Source: an uncultured Clostridia bacterium (GTDB lineage: Bacteria; Bacillota; Peptococcia; Peptococcales; Peptococcaceae). From it: a stretch of 64,000 nt of DNA. Of this stretch, positions 50,155 through 59,179 are shown piece after piece; position 1 is the stretch's first letter, and every line of letters starts with the position of its first letter. The notes under the pieces are model-generated. The model was not told the DNA's origin, searched no databases, and saw only the letters and a program-made list of their open reading frames with translations. The position numbers were made by a program, and so were the translations under genes. The DNA is taken from contig CALXSY010000001.1 in the NCBI GenBank assembly GCA_944391285.1, forward strand, positions 82,697-146,696, read 5' to 3'.

Positions 50155-51629
50155 CGCTTTTAAGCGATTTTTATCAGTTAACTATGGCAAATGGCTATTT
50201 TGAGCATGGTGTTGCTGAAAAAACGGTATATTTTGATTTGTTTTTCCGCAAAATTCCCGAATGCGGCGGTTTTGCCATTATGGCGGGGCTGGAGCAGGTG
50301 ATTGATTATCTGAAAAATTTGCACTTCAGTGAAGAAGATATTGAATTTTTGCGCTCGAAGAAATGTTTTAGCGAAGGTTTTTTGGAGTATTTGCGCAACT
50401 TTAAATTTGCCTGCGATGTGTGGGCGATACCGGAAGGAACACCGATTTTTCCGATGGAACCATTGATTACGGTAAGAGGACCGGCGCTGCAGGCGCAGTA
50501 TATTGAAACCATGCTCTTGTTAAATATCAACCATCAGAGCTTAATTGCCACCAAAGCCAACCGCATTGTGCGGGCAGCAGAGGGGCGGGCGGTAATGGAG
50601 TTTGGCTCACGCCGCGCGCAGGGAGCGGACGGCGCTATTTACGGTGCCAGAGCGGCGTATATCGGCGGCTGTGTCGGCACTGCCTGCACCATAGTAGACA
50701 GAGAGGAAAATATTCCGGCGCTGGGAACCATGGCTCACAGCTGGGTGCAATTGTTTGATTCGGAGGAAGAGGCATTCAGAAAATATGCTCAGACTTATCC
50801 CAATGACTGCACTCTTTTGATTGATACTTACAATGTTTTGGAGTCGGGCTTGCCTAATGCGATAAAAATATTTAACGAAGTAGTAGTGCCGGCAGGATTC
50901 AGACCCAAAGGCGTGCGCATTGACAGCGGTGATATTGCTTATCTGTCGAAAAAAGTGCGCAAGAAACTGGACGAAGCCGGTTTTCCGGACTGCGGTATTA
51001 TCGCTTCCAACTCCCTTGATGAATATATCATTCGCGATCTGCTCACCCAAGGAGCAGAAATTACTTCCTTTGGTGTCGGCGAACGGTTGATTACAGCCAA
51101 ATCCGAGCCGGTTTTCGGCGGAGTTTATAAGCTGGCGGCAGTAGAGGAAAACGGTGAGATCGTTCCGCGCATCAAAATCAGCGAAAATGTCGAAAAAATC
51201 ACCAACCCGGGGCATAAGGTTGCCTGGCGGTTGTTCAGCAAAGAAACGGGCAAAGCTATTGCCGATGTTATCACCATGGCAGATGAGGTTATCGACGAAA
51301 ATGAGCCTTATGAAATTTTCCATCCAGAGTATACCTGGAAGAGAAAAACGGTAGATAACTTCTATGCTAAAAAATTAGAGGTTCCGATTTTTGTTAAGGG
51401 TGAGTGTGTCTATGAATCTCCCAGCGTGCAGGATATTCAGGAATATTGCCGGGAGCAAATTGCCACTCTCTGGGATGAGATGCTGCGCTTTGAGCATCCA
51501 CATAAATATTATATCGACCTTTCGGAAAAACTTTGGCTTGCCAAAGACAAGCTTTTGAAGAAATATGCGCAGGATTTTTCCAAAAAAAGAAGTGTGCGTA
51601 AACCGTCATCTTCGGAGTGTATTTGCTAA
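50136..51629 (+). CDS. pncB: Nicotinate phosphoribosyltransferase
   Basis: A 497-residue enzyme making nicotinate mononucleotide in NAD salvage. It starts LTLLSDFYQLTMANGYF and has MEFGSRRAQGADGAIYGARAAYIGG, the PRPP-side IDTYNVLESGLPNAIKI, GVRIDSGDIAYLSKKVR and SFGVGERLITAKSEPVFGGVYKL. Longer than E. coli PncB and typical of the Gram-positive form. The AAAGGAGATG site lies inside the NUDIX gene. Nicotinate could be supplied by the nicotinamidase-like protein at 35.1-35.6 kb. Confidence 0.95.
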   Translation: MRRDNLTLLSDFYQLTMANGYFEHGVAEKTVYFDLFFRKIPECGGFAIMAGLEQVIDYLKNLHFSEEDIEFLRSKKCFSEGFLEYLRNFKFACDVWAIPEGTPIFPMEPLITVRGPALQAQYIETMLLLNINHQSLIATKANRIVRAAEGRAVMEFGSRRAQGADGAIYGARAAYIGGCVGTACTIVDREENIPALGTMAHSWVQLFDSEEEAFRKYAQTYPNDCTLLIDTYNVLESGLPNAIKIFNEVVVPAGFRPKGVRIDSGDIAYLSKKVRKKLDEAGFPDCGIIASNSLDEYIIRDLLTQGAEITSFGVGERLITAKSEPVFGGVYKLAAVEENGEIVPRIKISENVEKITNPGHKVAWRLFSKETGKAIADVITMADEVIDENEPYEIFHPEYTWKRKTVDNFYAKKLEVPIFVKGECVYESPSVQDIQEYCREQIATLWDEMLRFEHPHKYYIDLSEKLWLAKDKLLKKYAQDFSKKRSVRKPSSSECIC

Positions 51630-51647
51630 AATAACGATAATAACAGA

Positions 51648-51680
51648 AAAAAGCCATCTGCTTGAAGCAGATGGCTTTTA
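51648..51680. terminator. Bidirectional terminator after pncB
   Basis: AAAAGCCATCTGC / GCAGATGGCTTTT with a 5-base loop between convergent genes. Confidence 0.88.
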
Positions 51681-51692
51681 GTTTGCGTTAAA

Positions 51693-54479
51693 TCAATTTT
51701 CCTGAGTTTCCTGGGAAATATCCTCCGAGGTTTCAGCGTCAGCAGATTCCTCCACAGAAATTTCTTTGTTCTGTTTGATAGTGCCGGTATAGTTATCCAG
51801 CATATCCAGCTTATCTTCCAGCTCTTTTAAATAATCGCCGTAAGCGGACCAGTTACCGGCTTGCGAGGAGGATTTGGCTTGAGCCAAAGCTTCATTGATT
51901 TGTGCTACCAGCTCATCGTAAGCGATGTTTTCGCCGCCGATTACTACTTCCGAACCGCTGTCGTCTTCGCCGGGATAAGTGATATTGGCGCCAAAGATTT
52001 GGTTCAAGGCTTCGTCTAAGGTGCGTGCCATGACGATTTGGTCATCGTAGGCAACGATAATGCGCACAATCTCCGGCAGGGAATTAGCCGTGCTGGCTGT
52101 CAGGTAAATAGGCTCGACATAGATAACCGAATCATTAATCGGCACTACTACCAAATCTCCGCGGATAACCGAAGAACCCTGCTGATTCCACAGCGAGAGG
52201 TTTTGCGAGATTTCCGAATCATTGCTGATGCGGTTTTCGATCTGCATAGGACCGTAGATCAGACTTTGTTTGGGGAAGGTTAAGACGACCATATCACCGT
52301 AATGTTCACCGTCATTGCGTACCGCCAGCCAAGCGACCATATTGTCCTTTTGGTAAGGAGTGAAAGGCTGAATCAGGAGATATTCCAAATCATCGCTGTT
52401 AGGCAGGCACATATTGACATAATAGGGCTCCATAGTGATAGTTTCGTCACCGTAGATTTCTTTGGCTACGCTCCAAGAATCCTCTTTGTTGTAGAAAACG
52501 GTAGTGTTTTTCATATGATAATCTTCATAGATTTCCGACTGCACATTTAAAAGAGGAATAGGGTACTGCAAATGGGAGCGCAGATCCTCGGGCATTTGCT
52601 CAATATCTTTAAAGAGAGTGGGGAAGATATTGGCATAGCTTTGGATAATGGGATCATCCTCGTCGATGATATAGTAATTAACATCGCCGTTATAAGCATC
52701 AACAGTAATTTTAACCGAGTTGCGGGCGTAGTTTTTGCCGTTAAAGAGCGAATTGGGATTGGTGTAAATTTCTGAGTAGGGATATTTATCGCTGGCGGTG
52801 TAAGCATTTAAAATCCAGAAAAGCCTGCCTTCGTCATTAATGACTAAGTAAGGTTCGTTGTCATAGATTAAAAAAGGAGCTATCTTCTGTACCCGCTCAT
52901 TGATATTGCGGTTTAAGAGAATTCGGCTGTCCGAGTCAATCAAGCTGGAGAATAAAATGCGGTAGTTAGCTTTATCCAGGGTGAATAAGATACGGTTAGC
53001 AAAATTCATCTTGATGCCGGCTGTGCCTTCGTAGAAGGTTTCGGCATTGCTTTCGCCGATAGGATAGTCAAACTCCGGTTCTTCGGTGTTGACTAAGACA
53101 TAATCATTGGTTAATTCGCCGAAATAAATTTCCGGGCGGGTGATAGTTAAGCCCTCGACAGAGGAGGTCGGCGGCAGGTCTTTAATCCATAATTCCGGCT
53201 GACCTTGGGAGGTAACTTCATTGACCGGAGAGAGAACTGCACCATAACCGTGAGTGTATTTTAAATATTTGTTGATCCAGGTTTGGTTAGCGAAAGCCGA
53301 TTGATCCAATTCCCGGGCGGCGATAAAGACTTGTCTTTGGGTATCGCCGATTTCGTAGCGGTCGATATCGACATCAACAAAGGAATAGTAATAGCGCAAA
53401 ACCTGCAGTTGGTTATAAATCTGCAAGGTAGGACGATAATCGGCAATACGGATATTTTGCACGGTAGCTGATTCATCCTGCAAATCCTGGGCTGTCAGAT
53501 TAGGTTCGCCGGAGATTTCAAATTCGGCGATATCGGCTAAATCGTAAGCTTGATTGGTTGCTTCGATATTGCGGGCGATGTAAGGCGATTCTTTAGCCAA
53601 TTCATCAGGATGAACGATAAATTTCTGCACCACTCCTTCAGCAGAGTAACCCAAAACTAAAACAGCCACCAAAAGAATCGGTCCGAAGAAGGCGATATGC
53701 ACCTTGCCTTTGCGCAAGCCTACGCCCATGCTGACAGCAGAAATCAAGCAGCAGATGGCGGCTAAGGCATACATCGGCAGCGCCACTTTTAAATCAATAT
53801 AGCCGGCACCATAAACTATGCCGCGGGTGGAGTATAAAAGATTAAAAATGCGGATGACAAAGCCTAAACTCAAAAGCACGAAAAAGGCGGTGATAAAGCC
53901 GGTAAAACGTCTGCCGCTGACTTTTAAGGCATTTTTATTAAAGCCTTGCATATACATGGTAACGATGATATTAAAGAAAGCAATCACGATTAAAAAGATA
54001 ATCGCTAATTCAAAGACTTTTTCCAACAGCGACAAGCTGAAGAAATAGAAGCTGATATCTCGTCCGAAGACCGCATCACTTACTCCGGCAGCTTCTTGAT
54101 TTAAAAAGAGCAAAATCTCCTGCCAAAGCACTCCGGCAGCAATAATGCCGCTGAAAAGCCCTAAGATTAAGGAAGGCAGCAAAATCAAGAAATTGCGGAT
54201 TTTTTTGGGGCTGACATCAATCACTTCGCCTTGGGAAGCGTTGCTCGGGCGGTAGCGGGTAGAAAACCGCAGAGTAAAAAATGACAGCAAGAACACTATC
54301 AAAAATACTGCTAAGCCAATAGCAAACTTGGCAAAGGTGTAGGTGAGAAATACTTTTTCGTAGCCTACTTCATTGAACCACAAAAGGTCAGTCAAAAAAT
54401 GAACTATTTGCGGCAGGAAAGCAAAAACAAAGAGAAAGACTACCAAAATAAGCACGATTGTTCGAACTTTCTTAAACAA
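51693..54479 (-). CDS. UPF0182 family large membrane protein
   Basis: A 928-residue protein of UPF0182 (COG1615). Seven or so membrane helices occupy about residues 5-290, including the family signature FLTDLLWFNEVGYEKVFLT. A large extracytoplasmic domain follows, with LKYTHGYGAVLSPVNEVTSQGQPELWIKDLPP and FTPYQKDNMVAWLAVRNDGEHYG. The C-terminal tail (about 905-928) is acidic and rich in S, E and Q. Function unknown. The start is a TTG, supported by GGAGG 8 bases upstream and no nearby ATG in frame. Single gene. Confidence 0.93.
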   Translation of the reverse strand: MFKKVRTIVLILVVFLFVFAFLPQIVHFLTDLLWFNEVGYEKVFLTYTFAKFAIGLAVFLIVFLLSFFTLRFSTRYRPSNASQGEVIDVSPKKIRNFLILLPSLILGLFSGIIAAGVLWQEILLFLNQEAAGVSDAVFGRDISFYFFSLSLLEKVFELAIIFLIVIAFFNIIVTMYMQGFNKNALKVSGRRFTGFITAFFVLLSLGFVIRIFNLLYSTRGIVYGAGYIDLKVALPMYALAAICCLISAVSMGVGLRKGKVHIAFFGPILLVAVLVLGYSAEGVVQKFIVHPDELAKESPYIARNIEATNQAYDLADIAEFEISGEPNLTAQDLQDESATVQNIRIADYRPTLQIYNQLQVLRYYYSFVDVDIDRYEIGDTQRQVFIAARELDQSAFANQTWINKYLKYTHGYGAVLSPVNEVTSQGQPELWIKDLPPTSSVEGLTITRPEIYFGELTNDYVLVNTEEPEFDYPIGESNAETFYEGTAGIKMNFANRILFTLDKANYRILFSSLIDSDSRILLNRNINERVQKIAPFLIYDNEPYLVINDEGRLFWILNAYTASDKYPYSEIYTNPNSLFNGKNYARNSVKITVDAYNGDVNYYIIDEDDPIIQSYANIFPTLFKDIEQMPEDLRSHLQYPIPLLNVQSEIYEDYHMKNTTVFYNKEDSWSVAKEIYGDETITMEPYYVNMCLPNSDDLEYLLIQPFTPYQKDNMVAWLAVRNDGEHYGDMVVLTFPKQSLIYGPMQIENRISNDSEISQNLSLWNQQGSSVIRGDLVVVPINDSVIYVEPIYLTASTANSLPEIVRIIVAYDDQIVMARTLDEALNQIFGANITYPGEDDSGSEVVIGGENIAYDELVAQINEALAQAKSSSQAGNWSAYGDYLKELEDKLDMLDNYTGTIKQNKEISVEESADAETSEDISQETQEN

Positions 54480-54659
54480 TAAAAAAACCTCCTTTGAGCT
54501 AAAAATACAGCTTTATGTTATCTTACCATAAAACAGCGGAGAAATCCAGAGAAATCGCTAAAATCTTCTCATTATTTTTTAGTAAGAATAAGTAACAGAT
54601 TAAGAAAAGGATACATATATTAAACTGAAATACTTATCTCAAAAGAGGAGATGATTTTT

Positions 54660-55664
54660 ATGGAATATACCGTGACAGCGGGCGATACTCTGCAAAGTAT
54701 TGCTAATAGATATAGTATGTCGGTACAAAGATTGATGGAAATAAATAATTTGCGCACTGATAATGATTTGCGAGTCGGACAAAGAATTATTTTGGAGTGC
54801 GGCTCGCCGGCTAACCATTGCGGTCAAAACACCACAACTCCGGGCATATATTGCGAAGGCTGCGCAAACGGCATGCCTATAGGCAACACTCAGCAGCCGA
54901 TTCAGCAAACCGGCAATATTTGCGGTCAGGCACCTACCAGACCTAATATGTATTGCGAAGGCTGTACAAACGGCGTGCCTATTGGCAGCACCCGGCAAAC
55001 TACCCCAAGAGCGGCTAATAATGATCCGATGACCTTGGAACAAATTGATCCGGACTTTTCCTATCCGCCGAATAACGGCACCGTTACAGATCCCGGTCAG
55101 CAGCCGGGCTGGCTGGAGAGACCGGGAGAAATCTTGCCTCCCGGGCGTCCTACTTGGCCCAATACCCCGCCCGGAGTAAATGTAATTTTCCCCAATCCGC
55201 CGCAAGGAGGCACCGTGGTTTATCCGCCCAACTATTGGGGACAGGTGCAGATCATTGAGCCTCAGCTGCAAGGCTTAAATTACGCTTGGGAGGAAGACGG
55301 AGATTTCCGCTATATCCTTTCAACCAACAAATATCGTTACAGAGAAGGCGAAAAAGTCAACATTACCTTCCGTAAACGCAATATCAGCGATAAAACAGTA
55401 GTTTTGCGCTATCCATCGGGGCAATTATTCGACTTTTATATTTCCGATCAAAGAGGCAATGAGCTCTGGCGTTGGTCAAAAACCAGAAATTTCAGCAATA
55501 TCATGCGGGAGATTGTTCTTTCTCCCAGACAGGCGGAAACTATTAACATCACCTGGGATCAAAAGACCAATTGCGGTTATTGGATTCCGGCGCAAACTTT
55601 GACTCTTTGGGGCGTAAATACAGCGACCAATGTCAGCATTCCTTTGCAAATTGTCATTTACTAA
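54660..55664 (+). CDS. LysM protein with Cys-rich repeats and BsuPI domain
   Basis: A 334-residue protein: N-terminal LysM (1-47, YTVTAGDTLQSIANRYSMSV), two 26-residue Cys-rich repeats (54-79 and 88-113), a proline-rich linker (about 130-205) and a C-terminal BsuPI-type beta-sandwich (about 225-334, YREGEKVNITFRKRNISDKTVVL). It has no signal peptide. LysM proteins without a signal are known in spore coats (SafA-like), where they are made in the mother cell; that role is inferred. The start is the ATG 9 bases from AGAGGAG; an upstream in-frame ATA/ATG lies on the site itself. Confidence 0.82.
   Translation: MEYTVTAGDTLQSIANRYSMSVQRLMEINNLRTDNDLRVGQRIILECGSPANHCGQNTTTPGIYCEGCANGMPIGNTQQPIQQTGNICGQAPTRPNMYCEGCTNGVPIGSTRQTTPRAANNDPMTLEQIDPDFSYPPNNGTVTDPGQQPGWLERPGEILPPGRPTWPNTPPGVNVIFPNPPQGGTVVYPPNYWGQVQIIEPQLQGLNYAWEEDGDFRYILSTNKYRYREGEKVNITFRKRNISDKTVVLRYPSGQLFDFYISDQRGNELWRWSKTRNFSNIMREIVLSPRQAETINITWDQKTNCGYWIPAQTLTLWGVNTATNVSIPLQIVIY
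54819..54998 (+). repeat. Intragenic tandem repeat, 2 x 26 codons
   Basis: Two units share C-G-Q-x(8)-Y-C-E-G-C-x-N-G-x-P-I-G-x-T-x-Q, separated by 8 residues. Each holds three cysteines (54/65/68 and 88/99/102), suggesting metal binding or cross-linking. Confidence 0.85.
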
Positions 55665-55666
55665 AC

Positions 55667-55697
55667 TCAAACTCTGCTTTAGGGCAGAGTTTTTTTG
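55667..55697 (+). terminator. Terminator after the LysM gene
   Basis: AACTCTGC, short loop, GCAGAGTT followed by seven Ts. Confidence 0.88.
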
Positions 55698-55745
55698 CTT
55701 GTAAAAAGTAAGATGGGTGGGGTATAATGAGCAAGAGGTGAGAAA

Positions 55746-56201
55746 ATGAAAATTTTAGTGGATGCTGATGCTTCTCCGGTAGTGGGGATAACTATCGATA
55801 CAGCAAGAAAATATCAGGTGGCGGTGGAGCTTTTTTGCGATACCAATCATCTGCTGGCAAGTGATTATGCGGCGGTGCATATTATCGGCGCCGGCAAAGA
55901 TGCGGTGGATTTGGCGTTAATCAATAATTGTGCCGCCGGTGATATCGTCATCACCCAGGATTATGCTTTGGCGGCTTTAGTTTTGGCAAAAAAAGCGCAA
56001 GCCATTAACCAAAACGGCTGGCTTTACACCGAAAAAAATATTGACAATCTTTTGGACACTCGCTGGCAAAATGCCAAGGCTCGCCGCTCTAAGGGCAAAA
56101 ATCATTTAAAAGGTCCGAAAAAACGCACCAAGGAAGATGATGAAAGATTTGCCATAAGCTTAGAGAATTTGCTTCGAAAATATTTGCCAGCGGAAAAATA
56201 A
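55746..56201 (+). CDS. YaiI/YqxD family protein (DUF188, PIN-like)
   Basis: A 151-residue protein of UPF0178/DUF188, with VDADASPVV at the N-terminus, the VHIIGAGKDAVDLALINNCAAGDIVITQDYALAALVLAKKAQAIN core, and a basic C-terminus (RSKGKNHLKGPKKRTKEDDE). The fold is PIN-like and acidic residues suggest nucleic-acid hydrolysis, but no activity is proven. ATG with AGAGGTGAG upstream; single gene. Confidence 0.9.
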   Translation: MKILVDADASPVVGITIDTARKYQVAVELFCDTNHLLASDYAAVHIIGAGKDAVDLALINNCAAGDIVITQDYALAALVLAKKAQAINQNGWLYTEKNIDNLLDTRWQNAKARRSKGKNHLKGPKKRTKEDDERFAISLENLLRKYLPAEK

Positions 56202-56299
56202 AATTTGTTAGGCTGATGAAATATTTGCCACTCTTGGGAACATATAAAGCTTGAAGTGCGTCTTAAACCATAGAGAGAAAATAAAGGGGGTTTATGAGC

Positions 56300-58177
56300 A
56301 TGAAAAGTTTGAGCAAAATATTGGCAGGTGTTTTAGTGTTAGCTTTAGGAGTGGGGGTAATGGGCTGCAATGAGCCGCAGGCTCAAGCATTGAGCGAAAA
56401 GACGGGGTTATTAAAATTTTCCTCTTATCAGGAGCTTTACAGCTATTTAAAGGAAACGGCAAATGATGAACAGCGCTATCTTTTCGGCAGCTTCGCTGCG
56501 GATACAGCCGTTAATTCAGCATTGTTAGAAAGCACTGAGGAAAGCAAGGAGTATTCCCAGACTAATACCCAAGTAGAGGGCATCGATGAGGGCGATATTG
56601 TCAAAACCGACGGCGAATACATCTATATTTTAAGCGGTGATGATATTTCCATTGTCAAAGCACAGGGCGCAGAAAGCGCTGAGGTGGCGCGCGTAAATGT
56701 TGCCAAAGATGATGAGAAGGGGCAGTCTTGGGAATATGTGCAGGAATTTTATGTAGCGGACGGTTTACTGAGCGTGATTAAGTTCAAAAACCAATATTTG
56801 CCGGCTAATGATCTCCAAGCGAGCAGTGATGTCGCTGTTAACAGAATTATGCCTTTGAAGAATGTTACGTACGTCAGCATTTATGATGTCAGCGACAAAG
56901 AAAATATTACCCTTAAAGCAGAGCTGGGGCAGGACGGATATTTTGTTTCCTCCCGCTTAAAAGATGGCAAGCTTTATCTTTTGAGCTCTTATGCCAATGG
57001 GCAAAGCTGGAAGGAAGACGATATTTTAAGCTATGTGCCGTGTTTATATAATGGAACGAAGACTGAGGCGGTAGCTATTGATGATATCAGTCTTTTGCCG
57101 AAAAAAGAGGGCGTCGAATACACGGTTATCAACGAGATCGACATAGAAAAAGGCAAAATCTCCTCTACTCAAGGCATCTTGGGCGGTTATGCCACGGTTT
57201 ATATGAATGAAAATAACCTTTATTTAGCCTACGATCATTATAATGTCGAAAAAGAAGAAAAAACCATTGAAGGCAGAAAGGTTGAAGAATACACCAATAC
57301 TACCGAAACGGATATCGTGCGTATTCCTTTGGCAGAAATGGAAACAGCCGCCTTCGGCAGTATTGACGGCTATCTTTTAAATCAGTTTGCCCTGGACGAG
57401 TATGAGGGCAATCTGCGCATCGCCGCCACAGTGGATAAATATGTTTATCAAACATCCGAGGATCAGGTGAAGGGCTACAGCAACTACGAAACTATTGAGG
57501 ATACTAACGCCAATTGTCTTTATGTGCTGGACGATGATTTAAAAATCATCGGCACTATCAGCGATTTAGCACCGGACGAACGGATTTACTCGGTGCGTTT
57601 TGACGGCGAAGTCGGCTATTTTGTCACCTTTAGACAGGTCGACCCTTTATTCAGCGTGGATTTAAGCAATCCCGCAGCCCCTAAAATTATGGGCGAGTTA
57701 AAAATTCCCGGATTTTCGCAATATCTCCATGTTTACGGTGAAGATTTGCTCTTTGGCTTAGGCATGACTGCCGATGAAAAAACAGGCAGAACGGGCAGCT
57801 TGAAGCTGAGCATGTTTGACGTGAGCAATCCTTACGATGTCACCGAGAAGCACCAGTTAGTTTTAGAGGAAAACTATTCCACGGCTTTATATAACCACAA
57901 AGCGATTTTGGTGGCAAAGGAAAAAGACCTCATAGCCTTTCCTGTAGATAAAGGCTATAAGGTCTTTGGGTATGATGAAATGACGGGTTTTATAAATGTA
58001 GGTGAAATCGAGACCGATAATTGGTGTGGGGATAGCAGGGGAGTGTATATTGACGATTATTTTTATGTTTGCAGTGATAAGCAAATCTACATCTTGGACA
58101 TGAACAACTTTGCTTTAGCTAAAGAATTAACTATCGGCAAAGATGCTGATGACTACGGCAGATTGATGATTAATTAA
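56300..58177 (+). CDS. Beta-propeller domain lipoprotein (DUF/Beta_propel family)
   Basis: A 625-residue secreted lipoprotein (lipobox VMGC, about residue 22) with a C-terminal secreted beta-propeller domain. The family segment NTQVEGIDEGDIVKTDGEYIYIL stands near residue 100, and YSVRFDGEVGYFVTFRQVDPLFSVDLSNPAAPKIMGELKIPGFSQYLH lies further on. Function is not established in this family. The second ATG is preferred: GGGGG lies 9 bases before it and only 3 bases before the first. Its last 4 bases overlap the convergent UPF0173 gene. Confidence 0.87.
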   Translation: MKSLSKILAGVLVLALGVGVMGCNEPQAQALSEKTGLLKFSSYQELYSYLKETANDEQRYLFGSFAADTAVNSALLESTEESKEYSQTNTQVEGIDEGDIVKTDGEYIYILSGDDISIVKAQGAESAEVARVNVAKDDEKGQSWEYVQEFYVADGLLSVIKFKNQYLPANDLQASSDVAVNRIMPLKNVTYVSIYDVSDKENITLKAELGQDGYFVSSRLKDGKLYLLSSYANGQSWKEDDILSYVPCLYNGTKTEAVAIDDISLLPKKEGVEYTVINEIDIEKGKISSTQGILGGYATVYMNENNLYLAYDHYNVEKEEKTIEGRKVEEYTNTTETDIVRIPLAEMETAAFGSIDGYLLNQFALDEYEGNLRIAATVDKYVYQTSEDQVKGYSNYETIEDTNANCLYVLDDDLKIIGTISDLAPDERIYSVRFDGEVGYFVTFRQVDPLFSVDLSNPAAPKIMGELKIPGFSQYLHVYGEDLLFGLGMTADEKTGRTGSLKLSMFDVSNPYDVTEKHQLVLEENYSTALYNHKAILVAKEKDLIAFPVDKGYKVFGYDEMTGFINVGEIETDNWCGDSRGVYIDDYFYVCSDKQIYILDMNNFALAKELTIGKDADDYGRLMIN

Positions 58178-58860
58178 AGGTCTAAGCTTTCACCAAACTT
58201 CAAAACATGGCAAGGTATGCCTTTGGCTTGACAGCCTTGGGCAAAAATTTCAGGATCCTGTTGGATCACAGGAAAAGTGTTGTAATGCATAGGAATAACC
58301 ATTTTCGGTTTTAAGATATCCAATGCCATTAAAGCATCGGGGATATCCATGGTGAAATTGCCGCCGATAGGCAAAATAGCGAGATCTATATCATACATTT
58401 TGCCCAGAAGCTCCATTTCACAGCTTAATCCGGTATCGCCGGCATGATAAATAGTTAAGCCGTCAAGCTTTAGGATAAAGCCTGCGGGACAGCCGGTGCC
58501 GAAGATATTTTCATTTTCATAGATTGCACTGCCGTGGGTGGCGGACACCATTTTGACATAGCCAAAGCCAAATTGGTATCCGCCGCCTATTTGCATGGCG
58601 TGGAGATTGGGCAATCCTTTTAACTCCAGATAATGAATAATTTCAGCGGTCGAGATGACCAAAGCTCCTTTTTGACCAAAATAAAGGCTGTCGCCCAAAT
58701 GATCATTATGCCCGTGGCTTATTAGAACCACATCGGGATCGATTTCATTGGGCGCAACATCGGCGCAGGGATTGCCCGATAAATAGGGGTCAATGATAAG
58801 ATGGGTGCCGTTATCGGTGAAAAATGAGAAGCAGGAATGAGAGTGAAACCAAAGACGCAT
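58174..58860 (-). CDS. UPF0173 metal-dependent hydrolase (metallo-beta-lactamase fold)
   Basis: A 228-residue protein with the metallo-beta-lactamase motif SHGHNDHLGD (HxHxDH-type), HAGDTGLSCEMELLGK and the late PMHYNTFP. UPF0173 enzymes are predicted hydrolases with unknown substrates. The start has an AAAGGGTG site. A small hypothetical gene lies 24 bases upstream in the same direction. Confidence 0.9.
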   Translation of the reverse strand: MRLWFHSHSCFSFFTDNGTHLIIDPYLSGNPCADVAPNEIDPDVVLISHGHNDHLGDSLYFGQKGALVISTAEIIHYLELKGLPNLHAMQIGGGYQFGFGYVKMVSATHGSAIYENENIFGTGCPAGFILKLDGLTIYHAGDTGLSCEMELLGKMYDIDLAILPIGGNFTMDIPDALMALDILKPKMVIPMHYNTFPVIQQDPEIFAQGCQAKGIPCHVLKFGESLDL

Positions 58861-58883
58861 AAAAACACACCCTTTCTAAAATT

Positions 58884-59075
58884 TTATTTGTGGGGATACT
58901 CGGACAGCTCTTGAGCGAGGAATTGCTGCCATTGGCGGAAAATCTGCTCTTGGCGCTCCTTGCGCTCGCATTGGCAAGCTCGCTCGATAAAATAAAACTG
59001 TTCGGTAGTTAAATTGTGCAATAAATCTTTAATATAGCTGGTTTGAGCATCTTCGTGAATGACGCGAAAAATCAT
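58884..59075 (-). CDS. Small hypothetical protein
   Basis: A 63-residue charged, mostly helical protein with two neighbouring cysteines in the segment RACQCERKERQEQI. I do not recognise a family. The start is the second of two close ATGs, with AAGGAG 8 bases upstream (only 2 bases for the first). It probably shares a transcript with the UPF0173 gene. Confidence 0.6.
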   Translation of the reverse strand: MIFRVIHEDAQTSYIKDLLHNLTTEQFYFIERACQCERKERQEQIFRQWQQFLAQELSEYPHK

Positions 59076-59179
59076 ATCCATCGCTCCTTTATAATATAAT
59101 GATTGAATTTATCATAACATTTTGACTGGTGAAAATCCATGCAAAATATCTGGTAAAGGAGCCAAAAGAAGTGGGAAAA

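Noticed and set aside
50607..51323. 238-codon minus-strand frame inside pncB
   Set aside because: It is an antisense shadow of a conserved gene with no ribosome binding site and no family features.
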